Assembly: GCA_020081605.1 (NCBI GenBank)
Contig: JAHREC010000005.1
Coordinates: 1-64,000, forward strand
DNA from: Albifimbria verrucaria
Taxonomy: Eukaryota; Ascomycota; Sordariomycetes; Hypocreales; Stachybotryaceae
Reading direction: 5' to 3'
DNA length: 64,000 bases
In this document: piece after piece, positions 63,465 to 64,000 of the stretch
How positions within the stretch are numbered: position 1 is the first letter of the stretch
Layout of the letters: each line of letters opens with the position of its first letter
Translations under genes and position numbers: made by a program
Notes under the pieces: generated by a model
Told to the model about the DNA's origin: nothing
The model's input: the letters and a program-made list of their open reading frames with translations, nothing else
The model's database searches: none

Positions 63465-64000
63465 GAAAAGGGTTTTTAAGGTAGAAAAATTCTAAATTTT
63501 TCTTTTTATATTATAATTTTTATAAAAAATAAAAAGCTGAATTTTATATATTATTTTTTATGTATATTTATTATTTATATTATATATTAATTTATTTAAG
63601 TTATATATTTATATTAATAAATATTTTATTTAAAAATATTTCTTAAATTTTATTTAATTAATAAATATTTTAAATAAATTAATTATATAGTAATTTATAA
63701 TAATAATATTATATATTATATATTATTAATAATAAAATCTAAAATAAATATAAAATTTAAAGTTTTTATTATTTAAATCTTAAGAATTATAATTATATTC
63801 TTTAATATTTTTATTAAAGGAAATTATATTTAAATAAAAATAAAACTCTAAATGTATATATTATTAAAATAAATTTTTAAAATATAAAATATATATAAAA
63901 ATAAATTAATATATATATATTTAATTAAGCTTAATATTATAATAATTATTATATAAAGAGAGTTAAATAGAGATAATATAAGATATATTCTAAGATAATT
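63465..64000. other. Near-pure AT block at window edge
   Basis: From about 63,465 to the end nearly every base is A or T, with an abrupt left border. No open frame of note. Such blocks in ascomycetes are usually RIP-mutated repeats, centromere-type DNA or, less often, mitochondrial insertions. Confidence 0.85.

Overview
The window looks like nuclear DNA of a filamentous ascomycete, probably a Sordariomycete. The reasons are short introns of about 49-150 nt with GTRNGT donors and CTAAC/CTGAC branch points, Tad-type LINE relics, typical Pezizomycotina gene families, and an AT-only block at the right edge. Gene density is low and relics are common, as in a dynamic or accessory region.

Left part (0-12 kb): a secreted type II L-asparaginase-like gene, then a minus-strand stretch of decayed material: LINE RNase H and RT fragments, a coiled-coil pseudogene with stops, and a Zn2Cys6 cluster that lost one cysteine. 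Next is the most unusual locus: a compact minus-strand gene that on splicing joins an N-terminal BAH domain to an E(z)/KMT6-type Cys-rich, CXC and SET region. A second minus-strand gene with a C2H2-like motif starts within 8-38 nt of its stop. A SWIRM-domain fragment (pseudogene) and a small membrane protein gene follow.

Middle part (12-46 kb): about 8 kb without recognisable genes, then an Rpn4-like C2H2 transcription factor, an HMT1/ABCB6-type half ABC transporter (ABC1), a C2H2 zinc-finger gene with internal repeats, an orphan two-exon gene, a complete M16 insulin-degrading-enzyme homologue, and a second, divergent HMT1-type transporter (ABC2). ABC1 and ABC2 share architecture (TMD0, linker, TMD, NBD) and lie on the same strand, 16 kb apart, on either side of the peptidase.

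Right part (46-64 kb): a (TAC)41 microsatellite, LINE zf-RVT and RT/RNase H relics, one partly readable orphan gene, a 25-bp-arm hairpin, unidentified coding-like debris, and a 0.5-kb almost pure AT block.

A recurring feature is single-base indels in otherwise well-conserved frames, mostly minus one base in a short homopolymer. Four multi-exon genes (IDE, ABC1, ABC2, the Rpn4-like factor) return to an exact multiple of three once these bases are allowed for. I favour sequencing or assembly error for these genes, and genuine decay for the LINE, SWIRM, coiled-coil and Zn2Cys6 fragments, which also carry stops or lost key residues. Family assignments come from motif recognition by eye; no search was run.
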